Source: Sphingomonas rhizophila (GTDB taxonomy: Bacteria > Pseudomonadota > Alphaproteobacteria > Sphingomonadales > Sphingomonadaceae). From it: 64,000 nt of DNA. The notes under the pieces were generated by a model. That model had not been told where the DNA came from, searched no databases, and saw nothing but the letters and a program-made list of their open reading frames with translations. The position numbers and the translations under genes are program-made. Positions within the stretch are counted from its first letter, which is position 1, and every line of letters begins with the position of its first letter. Of the stretch, positions 1 to 8,574 are shown piece after piece. The stretch lies in contig NZ_CP060717.1 of NCBI RefSeq assembly GCF_014396585.1, forward strand, positions 620,001 to 684,000, given 5' to 3'.

Positions 1-404
1 ATGCGGAAGACGTCCTTCAGGACGTTTACACATCCGTGTGGCGGCGAGCGCGGCAATATGATCCGGCCAAGGCCGGGGTGTTGAACTGGATGGCGGTCAT
101 TGCCCGAAACCGGTCGATCGACCAGTTGCGGGGACGACGGGCGAGCGCGCCGATCGACGAGGCCGGCGAGGTTGCGGATGACGCGCCGTCGGCGTTCGAC
201 CTGGTCGAGGCCGCCGATGACCGGCGCAGACTTGCGGGTTGCCTGGAAGAGTTGGACGAAACGCCGCGCCGGGCCATCCGAACCGCGTTCTTCGAAGGGT
301 TGAGTTACGCCGAACTGGCCAGCCGTGAGGCCGTGCCGCTGGGGACGATGAAGAGCTGGATCCGCCGCGGATTGTTGCGGTTGAGAGGTTGCTTGGATCG
401 ATGA
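1..404 (+). CDS. ECF sigma factor, 3' part (start lies before the window)
   Basis: The gene is cut by the window edge; its reading frame is open from base 3. The visible ~133 residues hold the end of sigma region 2 (AEDVLQDVYTSVW, then WMAVIARNRSIDQLR, the core- and -10-contacting part) and a complete region 4 helix-turn-helix (GLSYAELASREAVPLGTMKSWIRRGLLRLR). No long linker separates the two, as expected for an extracytoplasmic-function sigma factor. The stop overlaps the start of the next gene (ATGA at 401-404), a membrane anti-sigma factor, so the two are surely co-translated and form a sigma/anti-sigma switch. The signal it senses cannot be told from this sequence. Confidence 0.93.
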   Translation, partial: AEDVLQDVYTSVWRRARQYDPAKAGVLNWMAVIARNRSIDQLRGRRASAPIDEAGEVADDAPSAFDLVEAADDRRRLAGCLEELDETPRRAIRTAFFEGLSYAELASREAVPLGTMKSWIRRGLLRLRGCLDR

Positions 405-1164
405 GCGACGACGTGTTCCTTGCCGAAGACGAGCGCGACCTGAGGGCCGCGGAGCTTGCCCTTGGGCTGGTCGACGGCAGCGACGAGGCGGACGCCCTGC
501 GTCTGGCGGAGTCCGATGCGGATTTCGCGCAGCAAATCGCGCGCTGGCGGGCGCGCTTTGTGCCGCTGTTCGCCGACGTCGAGGCGGTCGAGCCACGGGC
601 CGAGGTATATGGCCGGATCGAGCGGGCGTTGCGGCTGCGTCAGGGCGGGGTGGCGGACGCGAGCAACGACAACGAGCTTCGCCGAAAGCTGGTGCGGTGG
701 CGCTTTTCGGCGGCGTCCCTCGGCGCGGTCGCGGCGGCGCTGGCCCTGGTGCTGTGGGTGCGTCCGCCGGTCACGCCCGAGCCGGCATCTTCGCCGGTGA
801 TTGCCGAACGGGCGGCCCTGAAAAACCTGTGATGGTTGCGGCGATCGCGGGCGAGGACAAGATCGTGCGCATGGTCGCGACTTACGATCCGGCGAGCCGC
901 CACTTGGTCGTCGCCGATGCCGCGCCCGTACCGACGCCGAGCGGCCGGTCGCACGAATTGTGGATGATACCGGCCGGCGGCAAGCCGGTGTCGATGGGGG
1001 TAATGCCGTCGGGCAAGCCGATGGTGGCGACCATCGAGCCGGCAAAGGCAACGGCATTCGTTGACGGCCTGACGTTGGCCGTATCGGACGAGCCGGCCGG
1101 TGGTTCGCCAACCGGGCAGCCGACGGGTGACATGCTTGCCAGCGGCGCGCTGACCAACAGCTAG
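401..1164 (+). CDS. Membrane anti-sigma factor, RskA-like (one frame break near 821)
   Basis: The product begins MSDDVFLAEDERDL, with an acidic cytoplasmic N-terminus that would hold the sigma factor, one membrane helix at about residues 102-120 (FSAASLGAVAAALALVLWV), and a periplasmic RskA-type C-terminal domain (VRMVATYDPASRHLVV ... SHELWMIPAGGKPVSMG). The frame stops at 830-832 and continues in another frame. Adding one A to the A5 run at 821-825 joins the two parts and gives 254 residues, a normal size. The start overlaps the sigma-factor stop; the end overlaps the convergent CCA-transferase stop by 3 bases. I read the break as a sequence error rather than a real mutation, but it could be either. 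Confidence 0.82.
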
Positions 1165-2336
1165 CGCAGGGCAGCGGCCACCAGCGCCTCCAGCCCGTCA
1201 CCGTCGGGGAAGCCGGCCGACACCCACCGCCGCTCGATCGCTTTCAGGGTGCGCGCCACCTCGGGGCCTTGCGGCACACCGCGGGCAATGAGCTGGCCGC
1301 CGGTAAGCGGCAGGCGAGGGACCGTCCAGTCGGCCAGCCCGGCGGCGTCGGCCGGCTGTCCGGCCAGGAGCAGGCGATCCGCGGCACTTTCGACCCCAAT
1401 GTCGTACGCCAGGGCGCGCGGGTTCTCGCCAAGGGCCGGATTGGCGGCCGAGGCGACGCGCTTGGTCGCCTTTTTCGACAGCTTCAGGCGCTGCGCGACG
1501 CGCTCAGCAATGGCCGGGTCGCGCGGCAGGATGGCGGCTAGCCTGCGCGTCGCGGCTGGCGCAAGGCCGGCGCCCTGCTCCGCTTGGCGAAGTGCGCCGA
1601 GGCGGGCACCGGCATCGGCGACCACTTCTGGAATGACCGGCGCGAAGATGCCGCGTTCGACCATCAGGGCAACGGTGGCGGCGGGATCGTCCATGCCCAG
1701 CAGCTTGGTCAATTCGTCCGCGATCCGTTCGCGCGACAAGGCCATCAGGTCGTTGGCGCGCGCGGTGCATGCTTCCAGTCCCGCCGCATCGGGCTCACCG
1801 CGGCCGAAACGGGCGTGGAAGCGGAAAAAGCGGAGGATTCGAAGATGGTCCTCGGCGATTCGGCGCAGCGGCTCACCGATGAATCGCACTCGGCGGTCCT
1901 CGATGTCGGCCTCGCCGCCGACGCTGTCGAATATCTGGCCCGTAAACGGCTCGGCGTAGAGGGCGTTGATCGTAAAATCGCGGCGCGCGGCGTCCTCTGC
2001 CCAGCTGTCGGTGAACGCAACGGTGGCGCGGCGGCCGTCGGTCGTCACGTCGCTGCGCAGCGTCGTCACTTCGACGACCGTCCCCGATGAAACTGCGGTC
2101 ACGGTCCCATGCTCGATTCCGGTCGGCACGGCCTTGATACCGGCAGCGTCGAGGCGCTCGATCACGTCGGCGGGACTGAGCGTGGTGGCAAGGTCGAGGT
2201 CGGCGACGGGCAGGCCGAGAAGCGCGTCCCGAACGACGCCGCCGACAAAGCGAGCGGTGCCGGCCCGGGCGTCGAGCGCGTCGAGCAGGCGGGGGACGCC
2301 GTGGCGATCGAGCCATATCGCCGGATTCAGCTCCAT
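1161..2336 (-). CDS. CCA tRNA nucleotidyltransferase / poly(A) polymerase family
   Basis: A 391-residue class II nucleotidyltransferase that adds or repairs the CCA end of tRNAs. The head domain carries FVGGVVRDALLG (about residues 30-41) followed by the metal-binding DLD (46-48), then the RRDFTINAL motif at 118-126, and RFIGEPLRRIAEDHLRILRFFRFHARFG in the neck (first 20 or so of those residues are the ERxxEDxLRxLR-type nucleotide-recognition region). A GGxxRD plus DxD pair is diagnostic of the family. The ATG at 2336 was chosen because the protein there starts MELNPAIWLDRHG, typical for the family, and overlaps the end of the upstream Nudix gene by 10 bases. It is translated after that gene on the minus strand. 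Confidence 0.9.
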   Translation of the reverse strand: MELNPAIWLDRHGVPRLLDALDARAGTARFVGGVVRDALLGLPVADLDLATTLSPADVIERLDAAGIKAVPTGIEHGTVTAVSSGTVVEVTTLRSDVTTDGRRATVAFTDSWAEDAARRDFTINALYAEPFTGQIFDSVGGEADIEDRRVRFIGEPLRRIAEDHLRILRFFRFHARFGRGEPDAAGLEACTARANDLMALSRERIADELTKLLGMDDPAATVALMVERGIFAPVIPEVVADAGARLGALRQAEQGAGLAPAATRRLAAILPRDPAIAERVAQRLKLSKKATKRVASAANPALGENPRALAYDIGVESAADRLLLAGQPADAAGLADWTVPRLPLTGGQLIARGVPQGPEVARTLKAIERRWVSAGFPDGDGLEALVAAALR

Positions 2337-2911
2337 CGGAGCCTCCGCGACAGGTTGACGATCATTGCGGCGGTTGCGCCCCAGATGCGGCGCCCCTCCC
2401 ATTCGATCTCTATGTACGAGCGGTCACGGCCCTGGAACCGGGCCGTCGCCTTTCGGTGGTTTGCGGGGTCGAGGACGTGCGCCAGCGGCGCCTCGAAGAG
2501 CGATTCGACCTCGGCCGGGTTGGGCGTGAGTTCCAGGTCGGGCGGGATCACGGCGACAATCGGCGTCACGCCGAAGCCGGTGATGGTGCGGTAGTGATCG
2601 GCTTCGGCGACGATGCGGACTTGCGCCGGGTCGAGGTCGACCTCTTCCCACGCCTCGCGAAGCGCCGCCTGGCGTGCGGTTTCCCCGGAATCGATGCGCC
2701 CGCCCGGAAACGCGACCTGGCCGCCGTGAAGGCGAAGGTCGGCGCGGCGCTCGGTGAGCAGCAGGCCCGGTTCGGACCGGTCGGTAATCGCGACGAGCAC
2801 CGCCGCTTCGCGCAGCGCTTCCGCGACGCCGTGGTCGTGCAGGTCGCCGGGAAGCAACTCGGCGGGCGCGGCCAGGGTCAGGCCCGCGGCTAGGCGTTCG
2901 AACAGGCTCAT
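2327..2911 (-). CDS. Nudix hydrolase, CoA pyrophosphatase type
   Basis: A 194-residue cytosolic Nudix enzyme. The LLTERRADLRLHGGQVAFPG segment (residues 51-70) is the UPF0035 signature that separates coenzyme A pyrophosphatases (NudL-like) from other Nudix proteins, and it runs into the Nudix box from G71 (G-x5-E77-x7-REAWEE at 85-90). The usual Gly after EE-x is Asp here (EEVDL), a common variation in this subfamily. The gene overlaps its neighbours on both sides: its start lies within the end of the DUF1285 gene (2908-2911) and its end covers the CCA-transferase start. The three form one minus-strand operon. Confidence 0.88.
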   Translation of the reverse strand: MSLFERLAAGLTLAAPAELLPGDLHDHGVAEALREAAVLVAITDRSEPGLLLTERRADLRLHGGQVAFPGGRIDSGETARQAALREAWEEVDLDPAQVRIVAEADHYRTITGFGVTPIVAVIPPDLELTPNPAEVESLFEAPLAHVLDPANHRKATARFQGRDRSYIEIEWEGRRIWGATAAMIVNLSRRLRWS

Positions 2912-3477
2912 TCGCCGGCCAGCGGGAAGAAGGCGCCGTCCGACCAGATGCCGGGCGGGTCGGCGCCCTCGGCGATCGCCGCTTCGGCAAGCTCGTAATA
3001 GAGCGGGCGCGCAATCTCCGCCTCCAGGCCATGGCGAACGGCGACGCGGGGGCTTGGACCTTCCGGGGTGGCGATGATGCTGATGGGATGTTGCGGGCCG
3101 GCGATCACCGCGTCGCCGCTATCCAGACGGAAGGCGATGCGGCGTTGCTCACGCTCGCCGGCCATCGTCATCTCGAGCGCGCGAAAGGCGGTCGCCTCGA
3201 CCTCGATGCCGAGTTTTTCGACCGGTGTGACGAGGACGTGGCTGCCGTCAGGCTCGCGGCGAAGCACGGTCGAAAACAGGCGGACCATCGCCGGCCGTTC
3301 GATCGGCCGGCCCTGGTGGAACCAGGTGCCGTCGCGGGCGATACGCATCTCGCTGTCGCCGCAGTGGTCGGGATTCCAGCGGTCCACCGGCGGAAGACTG
3401 CCGCGCGCCTCGATCTGGGCGGCGAGCGCGGCGAGGCTTTGGCCGCTTAAATCGATCGGTGGGCGTGTCTCCGGCAT
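2908..3477 (-). CDS. DUF1285 family protein
   Basis: A 189-residue conserved alphaproteobacterial protein of unknown function. It is recognised by the DUF1285 pattern: DRWNPDHCGDSEMRIARDGTW near residues 32-52 (shortened here), then a W-x-H-x-G-x-PI(E/R)RPAMVRLFSTVLRR block and a VTPVEKLGIEVEATAF stretch. No signal peptide or membrane helix is visible, so it is probably cytosolic. The ATG at 3477 starts MPETRPPIDLSG; an open frame continues far upstream but runs antisense to the SDR gene. It heads the operon with the Nudix and CCA-adding genes. The divergent SDR starts 66 bases away, so 3478-3543 must hold both promoters. Confidence 0.82.
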   Translation of the reverse strand: MPETRPPIDLSGQSLAALAAQIEARGSLPPVDRWNPDHCGDSEMRIARDGTWFHQGRPIERPAMVRLFSTVLRREPDGSHVLVTPVEKLGIEVEATAFRALEMTMAGEREQRRIAFRLDSGDAVIAGPQHPISIIATPEGPSPRVAVRHGLEAEIARPLYYELAEAAIAEGADPPGIWSDGAFFPLAGE

Positions 3478-3543
3478 CGACGCGCCCTTAGGACAGTGTG
3501 CCCGCCATTGCGAGGGGAGGCTGGGGCTGCTTAAGGGGGCGCC

Positions 3544-4284
3544 ATGGCGCTCGTCCCGCAAACCGCACTCGTCACCGGCGCTGCGCGTCGCATCGGGCGA
3601 GCCGTTGCCGAGGCGTTGCTTGCCGACGGCTGGTCGGTCGCCGCGCACGTCCATCACGACGACGACGACGTGCCGGCTGGCGCGACGCGGATCGTGGCCG
3701 ACCTGGCCGCCGCCGATTGTGCGCAGCAAATCTTTGCCGCGATCGATGCCGCCGGCCTCCCGCCGGTGACGCTGGTCGTCAACAATGCCGCTCGATTCGC
3801 CTATGATACGTTCGGCGCGGCGAGCGCGGATGAGTTCGATGCCCATATGGCGATCAATGCGCGCGCGCCGATGCTGATCATCGCCGAGTGGGCGCGGCGG
3901 CATGCCGGGGAAGCCGCGCTCGCAGTCAACATCAGCGACGCCAAGCTGGCTGCGCCCAACCCCGATTACCTTTCTTATACATTGAGCAAGTACGCGCTGG
4001 CCGGCCTTACCGAAGTGGCGGCGCGGGCGCTCGCTGCGCGGGGACTTCGGGTCAACGCCATCGCCCCCGCGCAGATGCTGCCTTCGGGAGGGCAGGACGA
4101 GGCGGCGTTCGAGATTACGCACGACCTCAACCCGCTCCAGCACGGCGTGACGCCTGATGACCTGGTAGCGGCGCTGCGCTTCCTGATCGCGCAGCCGGCG
4201 ATGACCGGGCAGACGCTGACCATCGATGGCGGGCAACGATTCCTAGCGCTTTTGCGAGACGTCCAATTTTTGGAGCAACAATGA
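3544..4284 (+). CDS. SDR oxidoreductase, pteridine-reductase-like (FolM/PTR1 type)
   Basis: A 246-residue Rossmann-fold short-chain dehydrogenase. The cofactor loop is TGAARRIG (11-18), the TGxxxRxG form typical of pteridine reductases rather than the usual TGxxxGIG. The catalytic residues fit the same group: Asp132, Tyr145 and Lys149 keep the spacing of the Asp-Tyr-Lys triad of PTR1 (13 and 4 residues), and the usual SDR serine is part of NISD. The start has a good ribosome site (AAGGGGG). The gene overlaps folB by 4 bases. Together this suggests reduction of dihydromonapterin or dihydrofolate beside folate synthesis. The substrate is inference; other NADPH-dependent SDR roles are possible. 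Confidence 0.8.
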   Translation: MALVPQTALVTGAARRIGRAVAEALLADGWSVAAHVHHDDDDVPAGATRIVADLAAADCAQQIFAAIDAAGLPPVTLVVNNAARFAYDTFGAASADEFDAHMAINARAPMLIIAEWARRHAGEAALAVNISDAKLAAPNPDYLSYTLSKYALAGLTEVAARALAARGLRVNAIAPAQMLPSGGQDEAAFEITHDLNPLQHGVTPDDLVAALRFLIAQPAMTGQTLTIDGGQRFLALLRDVQFLEQQ

Positions 4285-4703
4285 ACGACTGGCCGATAAA
4301 ACTGGATGGCATGGTGCCCGACCGGCTGCGCCCGAAAAGCGGCCGCATCATCGTCGATTCGCTGGAGGTGATGGCCGACATTGGATTCCACGATTTCGAA
4401 CGCGGAAATCCGCAGCGCCTGCACATTTCGATTGAGCTTTGGGTCGATGGCCTGCTGCACCCGCCGGCGGCGGACGAGCAGGCGCACGCATGGGATTATG
4501 ACGTCGTCGTCAAGGAGGTCCGGCGGTTGGCGGGCGAGCGTCGCTACAATCTGCAGGAAACGCTGATTCACACGATATATGAACGACTTGCCGCGGCGAA
4601 AGGTGTCAACGCGCTGCGCATCCGAAGCGTCAAACCGGACGTGTATCCCGACGCGCGCGGTGTCGGCGTCGAGATCGCTTCCTTCGATGGACCGACGCCC
4701 TGA
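4281..4703 (+). CDS. folB: Dihydroneopterin aldolase
   Basis: A 140-residue FolB-like protein that splits 7,8-dihydroneopterin into hydroxymethyl-dihydropterin and glycolaldehyde in folate synthesis, and may also epimerise. Visible family features are the N-terminal strand RIIVDSLEVMADIGFHDFER (residues about 22-41), the central DYDVVVKEVRR, the YNLQETLIHTIYERL helix that holds the substrate glutamate, and a C-terminal VRSVKP-like strand (IRSVKPDVYPDARGVGVEI). It is read directly from the SDR gene through an ATGA overlap, making a two-gene pterin unit. Nothing in the sequence shows regulation. Confidence 0.88.
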   Translation: MNDWPIKLDGMVPDRLRPKSGRIIVDSLEVMADIGFHDFERGNPQRLHISIELWVDGLLHPPAADEQAHAWDYDVVVKEVRRLAGERRYNLQETLIHTIYERLAAAKGVNALRIRSVKPDVYPDARGVGVEIASFDGPTP

Positions 4704-4909
4704 TCGGCAAGCGTCCATAACTTCATTTGCAAACACATCGGGAGCGGAACAAAATCGATTGCGCGGTCATTAGGCGTTCATTAAGGAGGCGCCTTTGTGG
4801 CCGATGATATGTTGATACATCGGGCGCCAAGAACAGGTCGGCGGGCCTCGTGCCGGTCCATCGTCCAACCCCGCGGCCCCGGTCGCGGAACAAGGAGATT
4901 TGCGGGTTA

Positions 4910-5574
4910 ATGTCCTACGCCAATCGCAGAGAGATGAGCAGCAACAAGACGATCCCGATCGTCATTGTCGCCCTTCTCCATATTTTCCTTGGCTACGCGC
5001 TGGTGACAGGGCTGGCCTACAATGTGGTCAAGAAGGCCGCTGAAGATCTCAAAACCTTCGACGTCGAGGAAGAGCCGCCGCCCCCGAGGAGCCGCCGCCC
5101 CCGCCCGAGGACAGTCCCGTCCCGCCGCCGCCGTCGGTAAGCTCGCCGCCGCCGCTGGTTCGCATCGAAACCCCGTCGCCGATCGTCGTCCCGCCGACGC
5201 CGATGGTCCCGGTTCCCGTGACCCCGCGCGCCGACCCGGTGCCGCCGGCTCCGCCCGCGCCACCGGCGCCCCGAATCTCGCAGGCAGCCCGCGCCAAGGG
5301 TAGTCTGACGTCGCTGTTCTCGACTGACGATTATCCGCCGGCCGCGCTCCGTTCGGAAGAGCAGGGCCTGACCGTGGTCTCGCTGACCATTGGTACCGAC
5401 GGGCGTGTCAGCAACTGTTCGGTGACGTCCTCGTCGGGTTCGACGGCCCTGGATAATGCGACCTGCAGCATCATTCGCCGCCGCGCTCGCTACACCCCGG
5501 CCAAGGACCAGAACGGCCAGCCGATCACGGGTACGGACACGGGCCGCATTCGCTGGCAATTGCCGGACGAATAA
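4910..5574 (+). CDS. tonB: TonB energy transducer (one frame break near 5081)
   Basis: TonB links the proton motive force, gathered by ExbB-ExbD, to outer-membrane receptors. The N-terminus (MSYANRREMSSNKTIPIVIV) leads into one membrane helix (IVIVALLHIFLGYALVTGLA), then a Pro/Glu-rich periplasmic spacer and a C-terminal TonB domain with the YPPAALR strand and GTVVVxFxIGxDG-like VVSLTIGTDGRVSNC. The frame breaks inside the proline repeat; adding one C to the run 5081-5085 restores PPPPEEPPPPPEDSPVPPPP and a 221-residue protein. The ATG at 4910 follows AAGGAG at 4892-4897. It is the first gene of the tonB-exbB-exbD-exbD operon; the 206-base region before it should carry the promoter. Confidence 0.87.
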
Positions 5575-5619
5575 GAGCCAAGACTTCAGACAACGAATTT
5601 TTTGAGGAAAGACCAAATC

Positions 5620-6432
5620 ATGGCAGCTGGAAATCCCAACGTCGCTTCGGCGCAAGACTTCGGCCTGATGAACGCCCTGAACGAAGGTGGCGTGATCAGC
5701 TGGTCGGTGTTCATCATCTTGGTGGGCATGTCGATCTTCTCGTTCTACATCCTGTTCACCAAGCTTCTGCAGCAGCAGAAGATCATTAACCAGGGCAAGA
5801 AGGTCCGCGCCAGCTTCTGGAACTCGGCGAACCTTCGCGATGCTTCGAACAAGCTGGAAGCCAAGAGCGCCTATCGCGCGATCACCGAAGACGCGCTGAC
5901 CGCGCAGTCGCAGCACAGCAAACTGACCGACCCGGTCGACCAGCATGAATGGGTCGCCGGCGGCCTGGCCCGCTCGCAGGGCGCGATCGGTTCGCGTCTT
6001 GGCGAAGGCCTAGCCTTCCTCGCCACCGTCGGTTCGACCGCGCCGTTCATCGGCCTGTTCGGTACCGTCGTCGGCATCTACCGCGCGCTGATCAAGATCG
6101 GTGCGTCGGGTGACGCGTCGATCACCACCGTCGCCGGCCCGGTCGGCGAAGCGCTGATCATGACCGCGCTCGGCCTGGTCGTCGCGGTTCCGGCCGTGCT
6201 CGCCTACAACTGGCTGATCCGTCGCAACAAGACGATCATGGAAGACCTTGGTGCCTTCACCAACGACATCCATGGTTACCTCGCCTCGAACGGCGCGGTC
6301 GTCCCGACCCTGGACGGCCCGGTCAAGACGACGGCGCAGACCAAGACCGCGGCAGCGCCGACGCAGCGTGGTTCGGAACCGGTTCGTCCGGGCCTGACCC
6401 CGACCGGCGCGCAGGCCGACCCGACCCGCTAA
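5620..6432 (+). CDS. exbB: ExbB / MotA-TolQ-ExbB proton channel protein
   Basis: A 270-residue inner-membrane protein with three helices: one near residues 24-45 (SWSVFIILVGMSIFSFYILF) and a pair around 130-150 and 175-200 enclosing the family core GLAFLATVGSTAPFIGLFGT and GPVGEALIMTALGLVVAVPA. These conserved Thr- and Gly-rich helices form the proton path with ExbD. The C-terminal ~40 residues are Thr/Pro/Ala-rich and look disordered, longer than in E. coli ExbB. The ATG at 5620 was preferred to an upstream TTG because of GAGGAAA at 5604-5610 and the MAAGNPN start. It lies 45 bases after tonB and 83 bases before the first exbD. Confidence 0.93.
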   Translation: MAAGNPNVASAQDFGLMNALNEGGVISWSVFIILVGMSIFSFYILFTKLLQQQKIINQGKKVRASFWNSANLRDASNKLEAKSAYRAITEDALTAQSQHSKLTDPVDQHEWVAGGLARSQGAIGSRLGEGLAFLATVGSTAPFIGLFGTVVGIYRALIKIGASGDASITTVAGPVGEALIMTALGLVVAVPAVLAYNWLIRRNKTIMEDLGAFTNDIHGYLASNGAVVPTLDGPVKTTAQTKTAAAPTQRGSEPVRPGLTPTGAQADPTR

Positions 6433-6515
6433 GCGGTTCGAGAACCGATCCGGCGGCGCGGGGTCCGTGCCGCCGGACCGTGGCCCGAGAGTTTGTTAGA
6501 TAAGGACACCGTGAA

Positions 6516-6998
<483 letters not shown>

Positions 6999-7015
6999 GC
7001 GAAGGAATATTTCGC

Positions 7016-7450
7016 ATGGCAATGCAAACCACTGGCTCGAACACCGAAGGCGAGCCGATGATGGACATCAACACGACGCCGCTCATCGACGTCATGCTCG
7101 TTCTCCTCATCATGCTGATCATCACCATCCCGCCGCAGACTCATGCGGTGAAGCTGGACCTTCCGCAGAACGACCCAAGCAACACGCCGCCGCCGATCGA
7201 CCCGGTCAAGAACAAGGTCATCGTCACGGCGTCGGGCCAGATTCTGTGGAACGGCAGCGCCGTCGACCAGGGCCAGCTGCGCCAATTCTTGGACGTCACC
7301 CAGCAGATGAACCCGGTTCCCGAACTTCACCTGCAGCCGGAAGCGGAAGCCCGCTATGAGCTGGTCGACGAGGTGCTGGCGGTGACGAAGGAAGCCAAGG
7401 TCAGCAAGATGGGCTTCGTCGGCAACGAGAACTACATCAAGGCCTTCTAG
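7016..7450 (+). CDS. exbD: ExbD / TolR-family biopolymer transport protein, second copy
   Basis: A 144-residue paralogue of the preceding gene, 17 bases downstream. It has the same MMDINTTPLIDVMLVLLIML membrane helix with the key aspartate, then a periplasmic domain ending VSKMGFVGNENYIKAF. It lacks the Cys-containing insert of the first copy. It is the last gene of the tonB operon and is followed at once by a strong terminator. The last residues GFVGNE recur in a short downstream reading frame (7581-7649), suggesting an old partial duplication. Confidence 0.92.
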   Translation: MAMQTTGSNTEGEPMMDINTTPLIDVMLVLLIMLIITIPPQTHAVKLDLPQNDPSNTPPPIDPVKNKVIVTASGQILWNGSAVDQGQLRQFLDVTQQMNPVPELHLQPEAEARYELVDEVLAVTKEAKVSKMGFVGNENYIKAF

Positions 7451-7482
7451 CTCGTGTTTCCGCCGTTCGGACGGAACGAAAC

Positions 7483-7516
7483 AAGGGCGGTCCTTCGGGG
7501 CCGCCCTTTTTCGTTG
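7483..7516 (+). terminator. Intrinsic terminator of the tonB-exb operon
   Basis: Right after the second exbD there is a GC-rich hairpin: left arm GGGCGGTCC (7485-7493), TTCG loop, right arm GGGCCGCCC with one G-T pair, followed by TTTTT (7507-7511). The stable TTCG loop and the T run make a classical Rho-independent terminator. Confidence 0.88.
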
Positions 7517-7580
7517 GCGTCATGGCGATGGGCACGGCGATGGATCGCACGCGGCGCCTGCCACCAATCGCTCTGCCGAC

Positions 7581-7649
7581 GCGTCTCTCGTCAATCAGGC
7601 GGAACTGGAGGCAATCGGATTCGTCGGTAACGAATCGCATCCCTTCTGA
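7581..7649 (+). pseudogene. Possible remnant of an exbD 3' end
   Basis: A short frame ending at TGA 7647-7649 reads ASLVNQAELEAIGFVGNESH followed by PF. Its IGFVGNE matches the MGFVGNE at the end of the intact exbD 200 bases upstream, and the DNA is similar (ttcgtcggtaacgaa against ttcgtcggcaacgag). There is no start codon, membrane helix or INTTPL motif before it. It may be the decayed tail of a third exbD copy. The match is short, so chance cannot be excluded. Confidence 0.35.
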
Positions 7650-7676
7650 GCGTCCAGCAAGTTTGCCGTGCCGGCT

Positions 7677-8396
7677 CTAACGCCACATCCCGGGCCGCAG
7701 CCAATGACAAACGAGGTCGGGACGAGATGCTCCGAGCGCTTCGAATTCCTGCCGCGGTGCGAACCTGGCGGTGCGGAGGTATTCGAGGCGCGGACACTGG
7801 GCGAGCGGCGCAAGATCCTTGTCGGCCAGTAGCGTCGAGACGGCGAGGAATGCGCGCAACGATCGTAGGCCAGCGAGCGGTGCAATGCTTGGGATGGTAT
7901 AGGTCGAGTACATCCCGCCTTCGATGCCGATCACCTCGAGATGATGTGCATCGCGGAGCCAGTCCAGACTGCTCATCTTCTTCGCATTGGTGATCAGCAG
8001 GGTGCGAAGCGTCGGGATCTGCAGAATCGGCGCGAAGTCGTCGATGGTGCGCGGGCTATCGATGCTGAGGAAGGTCAGGTTGCGAAGGCCAGTCAGCGGC
8101 GCCAGGTCCTTTGCCACGACAGGCGACTCTAGCTCCAGCCGCCGGAGCCCGACGAGATGGGCGATTTCCTCCAAGAATGGTTGGTCGACGTTGCCCGCGA
8201 TGAGGTGGCGGAGCGCTTGGCGGCCGCCGATGCCGCGGTAGTTGAACTTCTTGCGAATGACCCAGGCGTTGGGCGCATCCGACGGCACGTCCGTCGCGCT
8301 CTCGTGGAAATGGTCACGCCATTCCGTCCAGTCCCGGTCGACGTGACCGCGGAACCGATCATTGAGCGCGCTGTCGAGGGTCGGCGGGAAATCCAT
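7677..8396 (-). CDS. Leucine-rich-repeat-like hypothetical protein
   Basis: About 239 residues with no known catalytic motif. After a polar N-terminus (MDFPPTLDSALNDRFRGHVD) comes a series of ~22-25 residue units with spaced leucines: IAHLVGLRRLELES, LAPLTGLRNLTFLSIDS, FAPILQIPTLRTLLITNA, LAPLAQCPRLEYLRTARF. This is the pattern of bacterial LRR solenoids, which bind proteins. No signal peptide is seen, so it is probably cytosolic. ATG 8396 was chosen; a GTG at 8444 would add 16 residues (MARKTANSRLSSAGQT) but has no better ribosome site. It stands alone on the minus strand between the exb operon and an outer-membrane protein gene. Function unknown. Confidence 0.6.
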   Translation of the reverse strand: MDFPPTLDSALNDRFRGHVDRDWTEWRDHFHESATDVPSDAPNAWVIRKKFNYRGIGGRQALRHLIAGNVDQPFLEEIAHLVGLRRLELESPVVAKDLAPLTGLRNLTFLSIDSPRTIDDFAPILQIPTLRTLLITNAKKMSSLDWLRDAHHLEVIGIEGGMYSTYTIPSIAPLAGLRSLRAFLAVSTLLADKDLAPLAQCPRLEYLRTARFAPRQEFEALGASRPDLVCHWLRPGMWR

Positions 8397-8526
8397 GGTT
8401 TGGCCTGCGCTGGAAAGACGGCTGTTCGCAGTCTTCCTTGCCACAAGCGGAGTTAACGGCGAGTTTTGACACTCCGCGAACCGGCTTCTCGCGGCGGATG
8501 CCGGTTGCGGCGACGCCGGACGAACA

Positions 8527-8562
8527 AGGGGGCGCCAGCTTTCGCCGACGCCCCGCTACGCA
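8527..8562 (-). terminator. Probable terminator after the outer-membrane barrel gene
   Basis: On the minus strand, 13 bases beyond the stop of the next gene, GGGGCGTCGGC and GCTGGCGCCCC pair around a GAAA loop (two G-T pairs). It is followed only by CTTGTTCG, not a clean T run, so termination strength is uncertain. Confidence 0.45.
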
Positions 8563-8574
8563 CCCACGACTTGG

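Noticed and set aside
817-832. Programmed -1 frameshift in the anti-sigma gene at GAAAAAC
   Set aside because: The site lacks the X-XXY-YYZ pattern for efficient slippage, and the same kind of break occurs at 13 other homopolymers in unrelated genes.
305-1201. A minus-strand frame of about 300 codons across the sigma and anti-sigma genes
   Set aside because: Low-complexity Arg/Pro product and no family match; the plus-strand genes have clear domains.
4704-4909. Fur box before tonB
   Set aside because: The region has AT-rich stretches and a partial dyad near 4805-4823, but no acceptable 19-base Fur-like palindrome.
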